Source of the DNA: Pseudomonas saponiphila
Lineage (GTDB): Bacteria > Pseudomonadota > Gammaproteobacteria > Pseudomonadales > Pseudomonadaceae
Length of the DNA: 64,000 nt
Reading direction: 5' to 3'
NCBI RefSeq assembly: GCF_900105185.1
Contig: NZ_FNTJ01000001.1
Coordinates: forward strand, 1,723,501 to 1,787,500
Made by a program: the position numbers and the translations under genes. Shown here piece after piece: positions 46,931-57,557 of the stretch (position 1 is the stretch's first letter; each line of letters opens with the position of its first letter). The notes under the pieces are model-generated. The model saw only the letters and a program-made list of their open reading frames with translations. It ran no database searches and was not told the origin of the DNA.

Positions 46931-47020
46931 ATGAACATTCTGGACGCGGTGTCGCTGCTGCTGGCAGTGGGCCTGTTCGTTTATCTACTGGTTGCGCTGT
47001 TGCGCGCGGACCGGAACTAG
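46931..47020 (+). CDS. kdpF: Potassium-transporting ATPase small subunit KdpF
   Basis: This 29-residue single-span membrane peptide, MNILDAVSLLLAVGLFVYLL then VALLRADRN, stabilises the Kdp complex. It lies 11 bases before kdpA, the usual place for kdpF. Its identity rests on position, size and hydrophobic pattern. Confidence 0.88.
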   Translation: MNILDAVSLLLAVGLFVYLLVALLRADRN

Positions 47021-47031
47021 GAGCTGCGGTT

Positions 47032-48726
47032 ATGCACAGTTATGACTATTGGCTGATCCTGGCCTTTTTCGCCCTGGTGCTGTTGCCGGCGCCCTGGCTG
47101 GGACGTTTCTACTACCGGGTCATGGAGGGCCAGCGCACCTGGCTGACGCCGCTCCTGGGGCCGGTGGAGCGTGCCTGTTACAGGGTTTCCGGGGTCGACC
47201 CGCAAGTGGAGCAGAGCTGGCAGAAATACGCCCTGGCCCTGCTGGCGTTCAACCTTGCAGGCTTTGTCCTGCTGTTCGCCATCCTGCTGTTCCAGGATCA
47301 CTTGCCGCTCAACCCGCAGAATCTTCCTGGGCAGGAATGGACCCTGGCGTTCAATACGGCGGTCAGTTTCATGACCAACACCAACTGGCAGTCCTACAGC
47401 GGTGAAGCTTCCCTGAGCTACCTCAGTCAGATGGTGGGCCTGACCGTGCAGAACTTCGTCAGTGCGGCCACCGGGCTGGCGGTGCTGGTTGCCCTGTGCC
47501 GCGGCATCGGCCGGCGTTCGGTTCGCACCCTGGGCAATTTCTGGGTCGACATGACCCGCGCGACCCTTTATGGCCTGCTGCCCCTGTGCCTGCTGCTGGC
47601 CCTGTTCCTGGTCTGGCAAGGCGTGCCTCAGACCTTTGCCCATTACGTGGACGCCCTGACCCTGCAAGGCAACGATCAGGTGATCCCCCTGGGCCCGGCA
47701 GCCAGCCAGATCGCCATCAAGCAGCTGGGCACCAACGGCGGCGGCTTCTTCGGCGTCAATTCGGCCCATCCGTTCGAGAACCCCAGCGCCTGGAGCAACC
47801 TGCTGGAACTGGTGTCGATCATCCTGATTCCGGTGGCCCTGGTGTTTACCTTCGGCCATTACGTCAAGGACCTGCGCCAGAGCCGCGCCATCATCGCCTG
47901 CATGTTCGCCCTGTTCCTGATCGGCGGCGCCACCTCGCTGTGGGCCGAGTACCAGCCCAACCCGGCGTTGCAGAACGCAGCGGTAGAACAGACCGCCCCG
48001 CTGGAAGGCAAGGAGGCACGCTTCGGCACCACCGCCACGGTGCTCTGGTCGGTGACCACCACCGCAGCCTCCAATGGCTCGGTAAACGGCATGCATGACA
48101 GCCTCAACCCGCTCAGTGGAATGGTGGCGCTGATAAACATGATGGTCGGCGAAGTGATCTTCGGCGGCGTGGGGGCTGGTCTCTACGGCATGCTGCTGAA
48201 CGTACTGATCGCGGTGTTCCTGGCGGGATTGATGATCGGCCGCACTCCGGAGTACCTGGGCAAGAAACTCCAAGCCAAGGAAGTGCAACTGCTGGTAGTG
48301 ACCTTGATGGTGATGCCCATCGGCGTGCTGGTCCTGGGCGCCCTGGCCGCCAGCCTGCCGGGCCCGGCCGCTGCCATCAGCAACCCGGGGCCCCACGGCT
48401 TCAGCCAGTTGCTGTACGCCTACACCTCGGCCAGCGCCAACAACGGTTCGGCGTTCGGTGGCTTCAGCGCCAATACCCCGTTCCACAACCTGATGCTGGG
48501 CCTGGGCATGCTGATCGGTCGTTTCGGCTACATCCTGCCGGTGCTGGCCCTGGCCGGCAGCCTGGGCTTGAAGAAAACCGCGCCCATCGGCCTGAACAGC
48601 TTCCCCACCCATGGCCCGTTGTTCGTGGCCTTGCTGACCGTGACCATTTTGCTGGTAGGGGGCCTGACCTTCCTGCCGACCCTGGCGCTGGGCCCGATCG
48701 CCGAACACCTGAGCATGGGCTTCTGA
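47032..48726 (+). CDS. kdpA: Potassium-transporting ATPase subunit A
   Basis: This 564-residue channel-like subunit binds and translocates potassium. It has about ten membrane segments and four selectivity-filter loops, seen as [47 protein letters not shown] and [11 protein letters not shown]. The ATG at 47032 follows AGGAGCTG; the longer frame upstream covers kdpF and is not real. kdpB follows after 7 bases. Confidence 0.97.
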   Translation: MHSYDYWLILAFFALVLLPAPWLGRFYYRVMEGQRTWLTPLLGPVERACYRVSGVDPQVEQSWQKYALALLAFNLAGFVLLFAILLFQDHLPLNPQNLPGQEWTLAFNTAVSFMTNTNWQSYSGEASLSYLSQMVGLTVQNFVSAATGLAVLVALCRGIGRRSVRTLGNFWVDMTRATLYGLLPLCLLLALFLVWQGVPQTFAHYVDALTLQGNDQVIPLGPAASQIAIKQLGTNGGGFFGVNSAHPFENPSAWSNLLELVSIILIPVALVFTFGHYVKDLRQSRAIIACMFALFLIGGATSLWAEYQPNPALQNAAVEQTAPLEGKEARFGTTATVLWSVTTTAASNGSVNGMHDSLNPLSGMVALINMMVGEVIFGGVGAGLYGMLLNVLIAVFLAGLMIGRTPEYLGKKLQAKEVQLLVVTLMVMPIGVLVLGALAASLPGPAAAISNPGPHGFSQLLYAYTSASANNGSAFGGFSANTPFHNLMLGLGMLIGRFGYILPVLALAGSLGLKKTAPIGLNSFPTHGPLFVALLTVTILLVGGLTFLPTLALGPIAEHLSMGF

Positions 48727-48733
48727 GGACCTG

Positions 48734-50821
48734 ATGATGAATATGCATGTTCCTGCCTCGAACAAGGCGGCCGATGCGCTCGCCAAGACCAAGCCGGCCA
48801 AGGCCGAGGCGTCGAGTACCGCAATCTCGGCCCTGTGGCGTCCGGCGCTGATCCAGGCCTTCGTCAAGCTCGATCCGCGCCAGTTGCAGCGCTCGCCGGT
48901 GATGCTGGTGGTGGAGTTGACGGCGATCCTGACCACCGTGCTGTGTTTCGTGCCGGACACTGCGGTGCCGACTTTCGTTGCCGCCCAGATCGCCCTCTGG
49001 CTGTGGTTCACGGTGCTGTTTGCCAACTTCGCCGAAGCCCTGGCCGAAGGCCGGGGCAAGGCTCGCGCCGACAGCCTCAAGGCCGGCAGCGAGGGCTTGA
49101 GCGCCCGGCGCCGGAGCGCCGACGGCGGTTATCAGCTGGTGCCGGCGACCCAGCTGCGCAAAGGCGATGTGGTTCGCGTCGAAGCCGGGGAAATGATCCC
49201 GGGGGACGGTGAAGTGATCGAGGGCATCGCCGCGGTCAACGAGGCGGCGATTACCGGTGAGTCGGCGCCGGTGATCCGCGAATCCGGCGGTGATCGTTCG
49301 GCGGTGACCGGCAATACCCGGTTGGTCTCCGACTGGCTGCTGGTGCGCATCACCAGCAACCCCGGCGAGTCGACCCTGGATCGCATGATCGCCCTGGTGG
49401 AGGGCGCCAAGCGGCAGAAGACGCCCAATGAAGTGGCCCTGGACATCCTGCTGATCGGCCTGACCCTGATTTTCCTGCTGGTGGTGGTGACCCTGCAGCC
49501 CTTCGCTCACTTCGCCAATGGCAGCCTGCCGCTGGTGTTCCTGGTGGCGTTGCTGGTGACCCTGATCCCCACCACCATTGGCGGCCTGCTGTCGGCGATC
49601 GGGATCGCCGGGATGGACCGACTGGTGCGCCTGAACGTGATCGCCAAATCCGGTCGCGCGGTGGAAGCGGCAGGGGACGTGCACGTGCTGTTGCTGGACA
49701 AGACCGGCACCATCACCTTCGGCAACCGTCGTTGCAGCGCCGTCCACCCGGCTCCCGGGGTCAACGCCCGGGAGCTGGCGGAGGCGGCCTTGCTGGCCTC
49801 CCTGGCGGACGACACCGCCGAAGGCAAATCCATCGTCGAGTACCTGCGTGAACTTTATCCACAGCCCGAGCCGGCCAGTGATGCGTTGACCGCCGTCCCC
49901 TTCAGTGCGGAAACCCGCCTCTCCGGCGTCGACTACCAGGGGCGGATCTATCGCAAGGGTGCGGTGGATTCGGTACTGAGTTTCGTCGGCCTGGAGCGCC
50001 GCGACCTGGCCCCGGCCCTGTCCCGGGAGATCGACAAGATCGCCCAGAGCGGCGGCACGCCGCTGCTGGTCTGTGGCGAAGGCCGGATGCTCGGCGCCAT
50101 TCACCTCAAGGATGTGGTCAAGCCCGGTATCCGCGAGCGTTTCGCCGAGTTGCGCAAGCTGGGGATCCGCACCGTCATGGTCACCGGCGACAACCCGCTG
50201 ACCGCCGCCGCCATCGCCGCGGAGGCCGGGGTCGATGATGTGCTGGCCGAGGCCACGCCGGAAAAGAAACTGGCGCGCATCCGCCATGAGCAGAACGACG
50301 GGCGTCTGGTGGCCATGTGCGGCGACGGAGCCAACGACGCTCCGGCACTGGCCCAGGCCGATGTCGGCATGGCGATGAACGATGGCACCCAGGCGGCCCG
50401 CGAGGCGGCCAACATGGTCGACCTGGACAGCGATCCGACCAAGCTGCTGGACGTGGTGCAGATCGGCAAGGAGTTGCTGGTGACCCGTGGCGCCTTGACC
50501 ACCTTCTCGATTGCCAACGACGTGGCCAAGTACTTTGCCATTCTGCCGGCGTTGTTCGCGGCGATTTATCCACAGCTGGGCGTGCTCAACATCATGCAAC
50601 TGACCAGCCCGCAGAGCGCGATCCTCTCGGCGATCGTGTTCAACGCCCTGATCATCGTGGTGTTGATCCCCCTGGCGCTGCGTGGCGTGCGGGTCCAGGC
50701 GGCCAGCGCCGCCCACCTGCTGCGACGCAACCTGCTGATCTACGGCGTGGGCGGGATAGTGGTGCCCTTTGTCGGGATCAAGCTGATCGACATGCTGCTG
50801 ACCGCGCTGCACCTGGTGTAG
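48734..50821 (+). CDS. kdpB: Potassium-transporting P-type ATPase subunit B
   Basis: This 695-residue P-type ATPase energises potassium uptake. The phosphorylated aspartate is in DKTGTITFG near residue 323. TGES appears as ITGESAPVI, and [20 protein letters not shown] is the hinge motif. ATG 48734 is adjacent to two further in-frame ATGs. A TGTAGG stop and about 95 bases separate it from kdpC. Confidence 0.97.
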   Translation: MMNMHVPASNKAADALAKTKPAKAEASSTAISALWRPALIQAFVKLDPRQLQRSPVMLVVELTAILTTVLCFVPDTAVPTFVAAQIALWLWFTVLFANFAEALAEGRGKARADSLKAGSEGLSARRRSADGGYQLVPATQLRKGDVVRVEAGEMIPGDGEVIEGIAAVNEAAITGESAPVIRESGGDRSAVTGNTRLVSDWLLVRITSNPGESTLDRMIALVEGAKRQKTPNEVALDILLIGLTLIFLLVVVTLQPFAHFANGSLPLVFLVALLVTLIPTTIGGLLSAIGIAGMDRLVRLNVIAKSGRAVEAAGDVHVLLLDKTGTITFGNRRCSAVHPAPGVNARELAEAALLASLADDTAEGKSIVEYLRELYPQPEPASDALTAVPFSAETRLSGVDYQGRIYRKGAVDSVLSFVGLERRDLAPALSREIDKIAQSGGTPLLVCGEGRMLGAIHLKDVVKPGIRERFAELRKLGIRTVMVTGDNPLTAAAIAAEAGVDDVLAEATPEKKLARIRHEQNDGRLVAMCGDGANDAPALAQADVGMAMNDGTQAAREAANMVDLDSDPTKLLDVVQIGKELLVTRGALTTFSIANDVAKYFAILPALFAAIYPQLGVLNIMQLTSPQSAILSAIVFNALIIVVLIPLALRGVRVQAASAAHLLRRNLLIYGVGGIVVPFVGIKLIDMLLTALHLV

Positions 50822-50916
50822 GCCGTCGCTGGCCGGCGCAGGACGCAGCAAGGTTTGCGGCCTGATCGCCGGCCAGCCGGCTCCTACATGCGACCGAATG
50901 AATCGAGGAATGAGAA

Positions 50917-51462
50917 ATGACTAGCGTATTGCGTCCGGCCTTGAGCCTGATGGTGTTGATGACTCTGATCACCGGCGTGGCTTATCCGCTGGTGGTCACT
51001 GGAGTGGCCCAGGTGGCCTTCCCGGACCAGGCCAACGGCAGCCTGGTGCGTGATGCCGAGGGCAAGGTGCGGGGCTCGGCCCTGATCGCCCAGGATTTTG
51101 TCGGCGATGCCTGGTTCCATCCGCGCCCTTCGGCGGGGGCCTTTGCCACGGTATCCAGCTCTGCCAGCAACCTGGCACCGAGCAACCCGGCCCTGGCCAC
51201 CCGGGTGATCGACGATGCCCACAAGCTCCAGGTTCCGGGTCAGGGTCCAGTGCCTCTGGCCCTGCTCACCACCTCGGGCAGCGGCCTTGATCCGCACTTG
51301 CCACCCGAGGCAATTGACTATCAACTGGCGCGGGTCGCGGCGGCGCGCAATCTGCCGGCGGACAAGCTGCGGGCACTGGTGGCGGCACATACCCAGCGGC
51401 CCCTGGTGGGGCCGCCGGTGGTCAACGTGCTGACCCTGAATCAAGCCCTGGATCAGTTGTAA
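50917..51462 (+). CDS. kdpC: Potassium-transporting ATPase subunit C
   Basis: This 181-residue protein with one N-terminal membrane segment ([19 protein letters not shown]) supports assembly of KdpFABC and ATP use by Kdp[41 protein letters not shown] and [11 protein letters not shown] are conserved KdpC stretches. The sensor kinase follows at 68 bases. Confidence 0.96.
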   Translation: MTSVLRPALSLMVLMTLITGVAYPLVVTGVAQVAFPDQANGSLVRDAEGKVRGSALIAQDFVGDAWFHPRPSAGAFATVSSSASNLAPSNPALATRVIDDAHKLQVPGQGPVPLALLTTSGSGLDPHLPPEAIDYQLARVAAARNLPADKLRALVAAHTQRPLVGPPVVNVLTLNQALDQL

Positions 51463-51530
51463 GCGCTGACGCCCGCGGCGGCAGCTAGAGTGCCTGGTGA
51501 ATTGAATGTTTCGTTGCAGAGAGATACCCC

Positions 51531-54182
51531 ATGAGTGATTCCGGTCGCGCCGATGCGCTGCTCGCTGAACTGCCCCGGGACGGTCGTGGCCGGCTCAAGG
51601 TCTTTCTCGGTGCCGCTCCCGGCGTCGGCAAGACCTACGCCATGCTCCAGGCTGCCCACACGCAACTGCGCCAAGGGGTCAAGGTGCTCGCCGGGGTGGT
51701 GGAAACCCACGGCCGCGCCGAGACCGAGGCGCTGCTGGCCGGCTTGCCGCAACAGCCCCTGGTGCGTTCGGAATACCGCGGGGTGATGCTCGAGGAAATG
51801 GACCTGGACGGCCTGCTCAAGGCCAAGCCCAAGCTGGTGCTGGTGGACGAACTGGCCCACAGCAATGCCCCCGGCAGTCGGCACGCCAAGCGCTGGCAGG
51901 ATATTCAGGAACTGCTGGCAGCCGGCATCGACGTGTTCACTACGGTCAATGTCCAGCACCTGGAAAGCCTGAATGATCAGGTCCGCGGCATCACCGGGGT
52001 CCAGGTGCGTGAAACCCTGCCCGACTGGGTGCTGCAGGAAGCCTATGAACTGCTGCTGGTTGACCTGCCGCCACGCGAGCTGCTGGAGCGCCTGCGAGAC
52101 GGCAAGGTCTATGTGCCGGAGCAGGCGCGGGCGGCCATCGATGCGTTTTTTACCCAGACCAATCTCACCGCCCTGCGCGAGTTGGCGATGCAGACCGCTG
52201 CGGCCCAGGTGGATAACGACCTGGCCCTGGGCTATCGCCAGCTCGGCCAGGCGGCGCCGGCGGTGCGCGGGCGTTTGCTGGTGGGCATTGATGGCGATGC
52301 CCAGGCCGAGCGCCTGGTGCGCCATGCCAGTCGCGTGGCCCAGCGTCGGCACCTGCCCTGGAGCCTGGTGCATGTGGACAATGGCCGGCTGCAGGACGAG
52401 CAATCGCGCCTGCGTTTGCAGGCGGCGCAGCAACTGGCTGAGCGCCTGGGCGGGGAGGTGGTGCTGCTGCGGGCCGGCGAGGTGGCCAAGACCTTGATCC
52501 AGCACGCCGCCGAACGGCGTGCCAGTTTGCTGCTGGTGGGGCAGTCCAGTCGTCGCTGGCGTCGGCGCTGGTTTGGCGGCGGCCTGGCGGCGCGCCTGTT
52601 GCGTAACGCCGAGGGCCTGGAGATCAATGTCCTGGACAGCGACCCCCTGCCGCATCAGCCGGGTTTGCGCAGCCAGCATTCCCTGCAGTGGTTCGACTAT
52701 GGCCTGGCGCTGTTGGCGACTGTTCTGGCCAGCGCCCTGGCCTGGGGTGTGGCCAGTGTCCTGCCGTTGCCGAACATCTCGCTGGTGTTTCTCGCCGCAG
52801 TCCTGCTGGTGGCGGTGCGCAGCAGCCAGGGGCCAGCCCTGGCCTGCGCCGCGCTGTCGTTTCTGGCTTATGACTTTCTGTTTATCCCGCCCAGTTTCTC
52901 GTTTGCCATCCAGCGTGAAGAGGATGTGCTGACCCTGTTGTTCTTCCTGCTGATGGCGGCGCTCACCGGCAACCTGGCGGCGCGCCAGCGGCGGCAGCTG
53001 CAGGCGTTGCGAGAAACCCAGGAGGAAACCGGGGAGTTGCTCGATCTGTCGCGTAAGCTCACCGCCGCTACCGATCGGCAGGCAGTGATCAGCGCCGCAG
53101 CCCAGCACCTGCATGGTCGCGATGAGTTGCGCATCTGCCTGCTCAATCGCGACGGGCAGGGTGGCTGGAAAGTCGAGACCGGTGGTTCGCTGCAGTTTTC
53201 CGAGGCCGAGCGGGCCGCGGCGGACTGGGCCTGGCAGCATGATCAACCGGCGGGACTGGGCACCGGGACCCTGCCATTCGGACGCTGGTGGTGGTGGCCG
53301 CTCTCGGTGGACGACGGTCCCCTGGGGCTGTTGGGAGTGTGCCCCAGGGAAGGCGAGGAATTCAGCGGCCAGCGCCGGCGCCTGCTCACGGCCCTCAGCC
53401 AGCCCCTGGCCCAGGCCCTGGCCCGGGCGCGTCTGGCCGAGGACCTGGAGGCGGCGCGCCTGCACGGCGAAACCGAACAGTTGCGCAGTGCCTTGCTGGC
53501 CTCGGTGTCCCACGACCTGCGCACGCCGCTGACGTCGATGCGCGGCAGTATCGACAGTCTGCTGGCCCTGGGGGAGGCGATCCCCCTGGAAGATCGGCGC
53601 GAATTGCTCGAAGGCACGCGCGATGAAGCCGAGCGCCTGGATCGCTACATCCAGAACCTGCTGGACATGACCCGGCTTGGACATGGTGCGTTGAAGCTGG
53701 CCCGGGACTGGGTGGCGCCGGGGGACATAGTCGGCAGCGCCCTGAACCGTCTGCGGGTGGTGCTGGCGCCGTTGCGGGTGAGCACCGAGTTGCCGCCGGA
53801 CCTGCCGCTGCTCTATGTCCATGCGGCCCTGATCGAGCAGGCACTGGTCAATGTCCTGGAAAACGCCACACGCTTCTCGCCGCCCCAAGGGCGTTTGCAA
53901 CTGAAAGTCAGTGTCGCTGAGGGTGAGTTGAGCTTTGCCGTCAGCGACGAGGGGCCGGGGATTCCCGAGGAGGAGCGGGCGAAGATCTTCGACATGTTCT
54001 ACACCTCCGCCCGCGGCGACCGTGGCGGACAGGGCACCGGTCTGGGGCTGGCGATCTGCCAGGGCATGGTCGGCGCCCATGGCGGGCATATCAGCGTCGG
54101 CGAAGGCATCGACGGCCAGGGGACTTGCATCACCTTGCACCTGCCGCTGCAGGCCCAGCCGGAGCTGGAGAACGATGTGTGA
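51531..54182 (+). CDS. kdpD: Sensor histidine kinase KdpD
   Basis: This 883-residue membrane kinase senses potassium limitation or turgor and phosphorylates KdpE. The N-terminal KdpD domain has a Walker A motif (FLGAAPGVGKTYAML) and LVLVDELAHSNAPGSRHAKR. A USP-like domain follows (~245-370), then four membrane segments (~395-490), a GAF-like region (~510-640), and the kinase core with the phosphorylated histidine in SVSHDLRTPLTSMRG near 663 and the G-boxes VSDEGPGIPEEE and GTGLGLAI. Its gene is in the same direction as kdpFABC. Confidence 0.96.
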   Translation: MSDSGRADALLAELPRDGRGRLKVFLGAAPGVGKTYAMLQAAHTQLRQGVKVLAGVVETHGRAETEALLAGLPQQPLVRSEYRGVMLEEMDLDGLLKAKPKLVLVDELAHSNAPGSRHAKRWQDIQELLAAGIDVFTTVNVQHLESLNDQVRGITGVQVRETLPDWVLQEAYELLLVDLPPRELLERLRDGKVYVPEQARAAIDAFFTQTNLTALRELAMQTAAAQVDNDLALGYRQLGQAAPAVRGRLLVGIDGDAQAERLVRHASRVAQRRHLPWSLVHVDNGRLQDEQSRLRLQAAQQLAERLGGEVVLLRAGEVAKTLIQHAAERRASLLLVGQSSRRWRRRWFGGGLAARLLRNAEGLEINVLDSDPLPHQPGLRSQHSLQWFDYGLALLATVLASALAWGVASVLPLPNISLVFLAAVLLVAVRSSQGPALACAALSFLAYDFLFIPPSFSFAIQREEDVLTLLFFLLMAALTGNLAARQRRQLQALRETQEETGELLDLSRKLTAATDRQAVISAAAQHLHGRDELRICLLNRDGQGGWKVETGGSLQFSEAERAAADWAWQHDQPAGLGTGTLPFGRWWWWPLSVDDGPLGLLGVCPREGEEFSGQRRRLLTALSQPLAQALARARLAEDLEAARLHGETEQLRSALLASVSHDLRTPLTSMRGSIDSLLALGEAIPLEDRRELLEGTRDEAERLDRYIQNLLDMTRLGHGALKLARDWVAPGDIVGSALNRLRVVLAPLRVSTELPPDLPLLYVHAALIEQALVNVLENATRFSPPQGRLQLKVSVAEGELSFAVSDEGPGIPEEERAKIFDMFYTSARGDRGGQGTGLGLAICQGMVGAHGGHISVGEGIDGQGTCITLHLPLQAQPELENDV

Positions 54183-54282
54183 CGAGCCGTGATCCGCAAT
54201 GCTGCCAGCGCGTGCGAATGCCATTTGGATGTGGCGGGGCGTGCGCTACTCTTTTGCCTCCTATTTGCCTTGAATTGAACCC

Positions 54283-54978
54283 ATGAGCCAGACCGCGACC
54301 ATCCTGGTCATCGACGACGAGCCGCAGATCCGCAAGTTCCTGCGCATCAGCCTGGCGTCACAAGGATACAAAGTGATTGAAGCCGGAACCGGTGCCGAAG
54401 GCCTGGCCCACGCGGCGCTGAACAAACCGGACCTGTTGGTGCTCGATCTGGGGCTGCCGGACATGGATGGCCAGCAGGTCCTGCGCGAGTTTCGCGAGTG
54501 GTCGACGGTGCCGGTGCTGGTGCTTTCGGTGCGCGCCAGCGAAGTACAGAAGGTCGAAGCCCTGGATGGCGGCGCCAATGACTACGTGACCAAACCCTTC
54601 GGCATCCAGGAGTTCCTGGCGCGCATCCGCGCGCTGTTGCGCCAGGCGCCCGCCGGCGAGGTGCAGGAAGCGGCCTTGCAGGTGGGGCCGCTGACGGTGG
54701 ACCTGGCCTATCGCCGGGTGCTTCTGGACGGTCTTGAAGTGGCGCTGACCCGCAAGGAGTACGCCGTGCTGGCGCAGTTGGCACGGCATCCCGGGCGGGT
54801 GATCACCCAGCAGCAGTTGCTCAAGGACATCTGGGGACCGACCCACACCGAGGACAGCCACTACCTGCGGATCGTGGTCGGGCATCTGCGGCAGAAACTG
54901 GCGGACGACCCGACCCGGCCTCGTTTCATCGTGACCGAGGCGGGAGTGGGCTACCGGCTGTTGGGCGGTGATTGCTGA
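54283..54978 (+). CDS. kdpE: Response regulator KdpE
   Basis: This 231-residue OmpR-type regulator activates kdpFABC. The receiver domain (~1-120) has DDEPQIRKFL, the phosphorylated aspartate in LLVLDLGLPDMDG (near residue 54), and the lysine in YVTKPFG. The C-terminal winged helix (~130-230) has VALTRKEYAVLAQLARHPGR and YLRIVVGHLRQKL. It starts 100 bases after kdpD and is convergent with the patatin gene, which ends 26 bases further. Confidence 0.96.
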   Translation: MSQTATILVIDDEPQIRKFLRISLASQGYKVIEAGTGAEGLAHAALNKPDLLVLDLGLPDMDGQQVLREFREWSTVPVLVLSVRASEVQKVEALDGGANDYVTKPFGIQEFLARIRALLRQAPAGEVQEAALQVGPLTVDLAYRRVLLDGLEVALTRKEYAVLAQLARHPGRVITQQQLLKDIWGPTHTEDSHYLRIVVGHLRQKLADDPTRPRFIVTEAGVGYRLLGGDC

Positions 54979-55003
54979 GCTGCCAGGCGCGGGTCTTGCA
55001 GGC

Positions 55004-56041
55004 TCAGCGCTGTTCCAGTTCGTAGCGGTCCAGGGTGTCGCTGGCGATTTCCCGACCCAGGGCGATCAGTTCCGGCGCCTTGTAGAACTCGAAGAAGCGG
55101 CACACGCGCTTGGGCACGTTGATCAGGATGTCTGGCGGGTAGCCGGCAATCTTGTACTGCGCCAGTGAGGTCTGCATCACCTCGAAGCTCTGGTTCACCA
55201 GGTCCAGCAGCGATGCCGGGCCGACGTTGTCGATGATGAATGAACCACTGGCGGACTTGGGCGCGCCTTCGGTTTCCGGGGCGGCAGCCGGTTGCTGGGC
55301 CTCCGGCTCGGCGCCTTCGACCCAGGGATTGATCTCGGCCGCTTCGCTCTTGAAGGCCTCCTGTTCGAGCAGCAACAGTTGCTCGGCCTGCTTGCGGCGA
55401 AATGGCAGGTGCGAGCCGAGGGAATTGATCAGGCTGTCGAAGCGGCTCTTGAACGCCGGCGGGCGCTGGATCACCGGCAACTGGTAGTGGCGCTGGTTGG
55501 TGGAGTTGAGGTTGACCGCGATGATCAGGTCGCAGTGACTGGACACCACCGGTACGATCGGCAGCGGGTTGAGCAGGCCGCCGTCCACCAGCATGCGGTT
55601 GCCTTGCATCACTGGAGTGAACAGGCTGGGTATGGCCGCCGAGGCGCGCATGGCCTGATGCAGGCAGCCCTCCTGGAACCAGATTTCCTGTTGGTTGGTG
55701 AGGTCGGTGGCCACGGCAGTGTAGGGAATGCGCAGGTCTTCGATGTTGATGTCACCGACGATCTTGCGGATCTGGCCGAAGACCTTTTCGCCGCGAATCG
55801 CCCCCAGGCGGAAGCTCACGTCCACCAGGCGCAGCACATCGAGGTAGTCCAGGCTTTCGATCCATTCCCGGTACTCGGCGAGCTTGCCCGCCGCGTAGAT
55901 GCCGCCCACCACCGCGCCCATCGAGCAACCGGCAATGCAGGCAATGTCATACCCGCGTCTTTCGATCTCCTCGATGACCCCGATATGGGCATACCCGCGC
56001 GCGCCTCCTGAGCCGAGGACCAATGCCACACGTTTGTTCAT
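55004..56041 (-). CDS. Patatin-like phospholipase
   Basis: This 345-residue acyl hydrolase resembles RssA/NTE-type proteins. The oxyanion loop is GSGGARGYAHIGV near residues 9-21, the nucleophile serine is in GCSMGAVVGG near 40-49, and the catalytic aspartate in LVDGGLLNPLP near 155. A lower-complexity AEPEAQQPAAAPETEGAPKS region lies near 255. Start ATG at 56041 gives MNKRVALVLG; an upstream in-frame ATG at 56059 is less likely. The substrate is unknown. No secretion signal is seen, so it is probably intracellular. Confidence 0.88.
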   Translation of the reverse strand: MNKRVALVLGSGGARGYAHIGVIEEIERRGYDIACIAGCSMGAVVGGIYAAGKLAEYREWIESLDYLDVLRLVDVSFRLGAIRGEKVFGQIRKIVGDINIEDLRIPYTAVATDLTNQQEIWFQEGCLHQAMRASAAIPSLFTPVMQGNRMLVDGGLLNPLPIVPVVSSHCDLIIAVNLNSTNQRHYQLPVIQRPPAFKSRFDSLINSLGSHLPFRRKQAEQLLLLEQEAFKSEAAEINPWVEGAEPEAQQPAAAPETEGAPKSASGSFIIDNVGPASLLDLVNQSFEVMQTSLAQYKIAGYPPDILINVPKRVCRFFEFYKAPELIALGREIASDTLDRYELEQR

Positions 56042-56262
56042 GATTCGTCCTTTCGCCAAACAGGTTGCAACAATGCACCCATAGCGCCCCGGGGTTCAAT
56101 TGCCGATGCGCCAGCGGCATGCATCAGTATTTTTCCTAGGGGCTATGGGGCGGTGGCGCTATGCTCCCGCGGCTATATTTTCCCAAGGTCGAGACAGGCA
56201 CTTTTTGCAGCTGCCATCGTCTTAACCTGTACGACTGTTTCTTATTTCCCGAGGTGTCATTG

Positions 56263-56541
56263 ATGAAAGCCTGGATCTGTTTGCCCCTGATTGCATTGGT
56301 TCTGACCGGTTGCGCGGGCAAGACCGCCTACCGCGACAGTTGCGGCACTCAGCTGGACGCCGCCTGGCATGAGCTGGACCTGGCCAAGGCCGAAGGGTTC
56401 GCGGGCACCGTGAGCTATTCCAAGGCCCTGTCGCTGTTGACCGGCGCCAAGACCCAGCAGCAATTCGAAGCCTTTGAAGGTTGCACCAAGAAAGCCGAGA
56501 AGGCGCGCTTCTACATTCGTGAGTCGCGTGCCGGGCGCTGA
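56263..56541 (+). CDS. Small putative lipoprotein
   Basis: This 92-residue protein has a lipoprotein signal peptide, MKAWICLPLIALVLTGC, with the lipobox LTGC and lipidated cysteine at residue 17. The mature part is helical, with two more cysteines (SCGTQ and EGCTKK), which could pair in the periplasm. The start is at ATG 56263 because the signal begins there; the frame is open further upstream. I do not recognise a function. A strong terminator follows at 56581. Confidence 0.85.
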   Translation: MKAWICLPLIALVLTGCAGKTAYRDSCGTQLDAAWHELDLAKAEGFAGTVSYSKALSLLTGAKTQQQFEAFEGCTKKAEKARFYIRESRAGR

Positions 56542-56580
56542 TCCGCACCAGACGCTACGCTGAAGCTGCAACCCTCATAG

Positions 56581-56626
56581 CGTGGGCCCGTGACCGGGCG
56601 CAATGCCGGTCACGGGCCCACGTTTT
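56581..56626 (+). terminator. Strong rho-independent terminator
   Basis: CGTGGGCCCGTGACCGG and CCGGTCACGGGCCCACG form a perfect 17-bp stem around GCGCAATG, followed by TTTTC. It ends the lipoprotein transcript. Confidence 0.9.
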
Positions 56627-56683
56627 CATTCTTGAGCTGAATAAGCCGAATTCAGGCTTGCACGTCGTCTTGGGGAACCCGTG

Positions 56684-57451
56684 ATGTCTGCCTTGGTTGA
56701 TCGATTGGTGGTTCAGATCCTGAGCCTGGAAGTGAGCTTGCTGGCTTGTCAGGCGCGCATGGCGGCTGCCACGGATGCCGAGGCGCTGCACGACTTGCGC
56801 ATCACCGTGCGCCGCTTGCGCAGTCTGTTGCGCCCGTTGCGCGGCTTGCCCGGTGTCGAGCAGTTGGAGGCTGCGGCCGGCGCGGTCGGGCAACTGACAA
56901 CGCCGATGCGTGATCGTGAAGTACTGGCGGCTTATCTGCACCAGCATGGCCAGCACGTTGCCGCCGAGCGGCGCACCGCCCAGTTGCGCCGGGAGTATGC
57001 GGCAGTGGCCGGTGGGCCACAGCTGGCCCAGCTGTTCCTGGTACTGGATGCGTTTCCGCGATTCCTGCGGGCTTGCCAGCGCCAGGGGTTGCTCCGAGGT
57101 TTGCGCGTGCGGATTGAGAAGCGCCTGGCCAAGCAGTGGAAAGCCCTGGGCAAGGCGCTGCAGGACCCCGCTCACGATCGCCATCGTTTGCGGCTGTTGA
57201 TCAAGCGTGTGCGCTACGCGGCCGATGCCTATCCCGAGCTCGATCGTCTGCCGGCGCTGGCGATGAAACGTCTCAAGGCGGCCCAGGGCGCCTTGGGGGA
57301 TTGGCATGACTGCTGGCAGTGGCTGGCTCAGGCCGAGCAGCAAGCGGATCTGTTGCCCTGTGTCGCCGTCTGGCGTCGAACCATGCTCAAGGCCGAAACC
57401 GCCGCTGACCAGGTGCTGGATCGGTTGTACGACGATTGCTGGCGAAAGTGA
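56684..57451 (+). CDS. CHAD-domain protein
   Basis: This 255-residue helical protein has the CHAD signature EALHDLRITVRRLRSLLRPL near the N-terminus and HRLRLLIKRVRYAADAYPEL, LKAAQGALGDWHD in the second half, where conserved histidines and basic residues bind polyphosphate in studied relatives. The start is ATG 56684; the GTG just before it is also open. No CYTH domain is attached. A role in polyphosphate granules or stress is possible but not shown here. Confidence 0.85.
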   Translation: MSALVDRLVVQILSLEVSLLACQARMAAATDAEALHDLRITVRRLRSLLRPLRGLPGVEQLEAAAGAVGQLTTPMRDREVLAAYLHQHGQHVAAERRTAQLRREYAAVAGGPQLAQLFLVLDAFPRFLRACQRQGLLRGLRVRIEKRLAKQWKALGKALQDPAHDRHRLRLLIKRVRYAADAYPELDRLPALAMKRLKAAQGALGDWHDCWQWLAQAEQQADLLPCVAVWRRTMLKAETAADQVLDRLYDDCWRK

Positions 57452-57557
57452 TTGTGGTGGTGCGGCTTATCTGTCCGCTGCTTTGGCCGGAATAGTGGCT
57501 GTGCGGCTCTAAAGCGCTGGTTAAGATCCCTGAGTCTTTTTTGCCCCCGAGGTTTTC

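Noticed and set aside
51453..54224. 923-codon open frame antisense to kdpD
   Set aside because: KdpD is complete and conserved on the plus strand; the antisense frame is Q/R/L-rich low-complexity.
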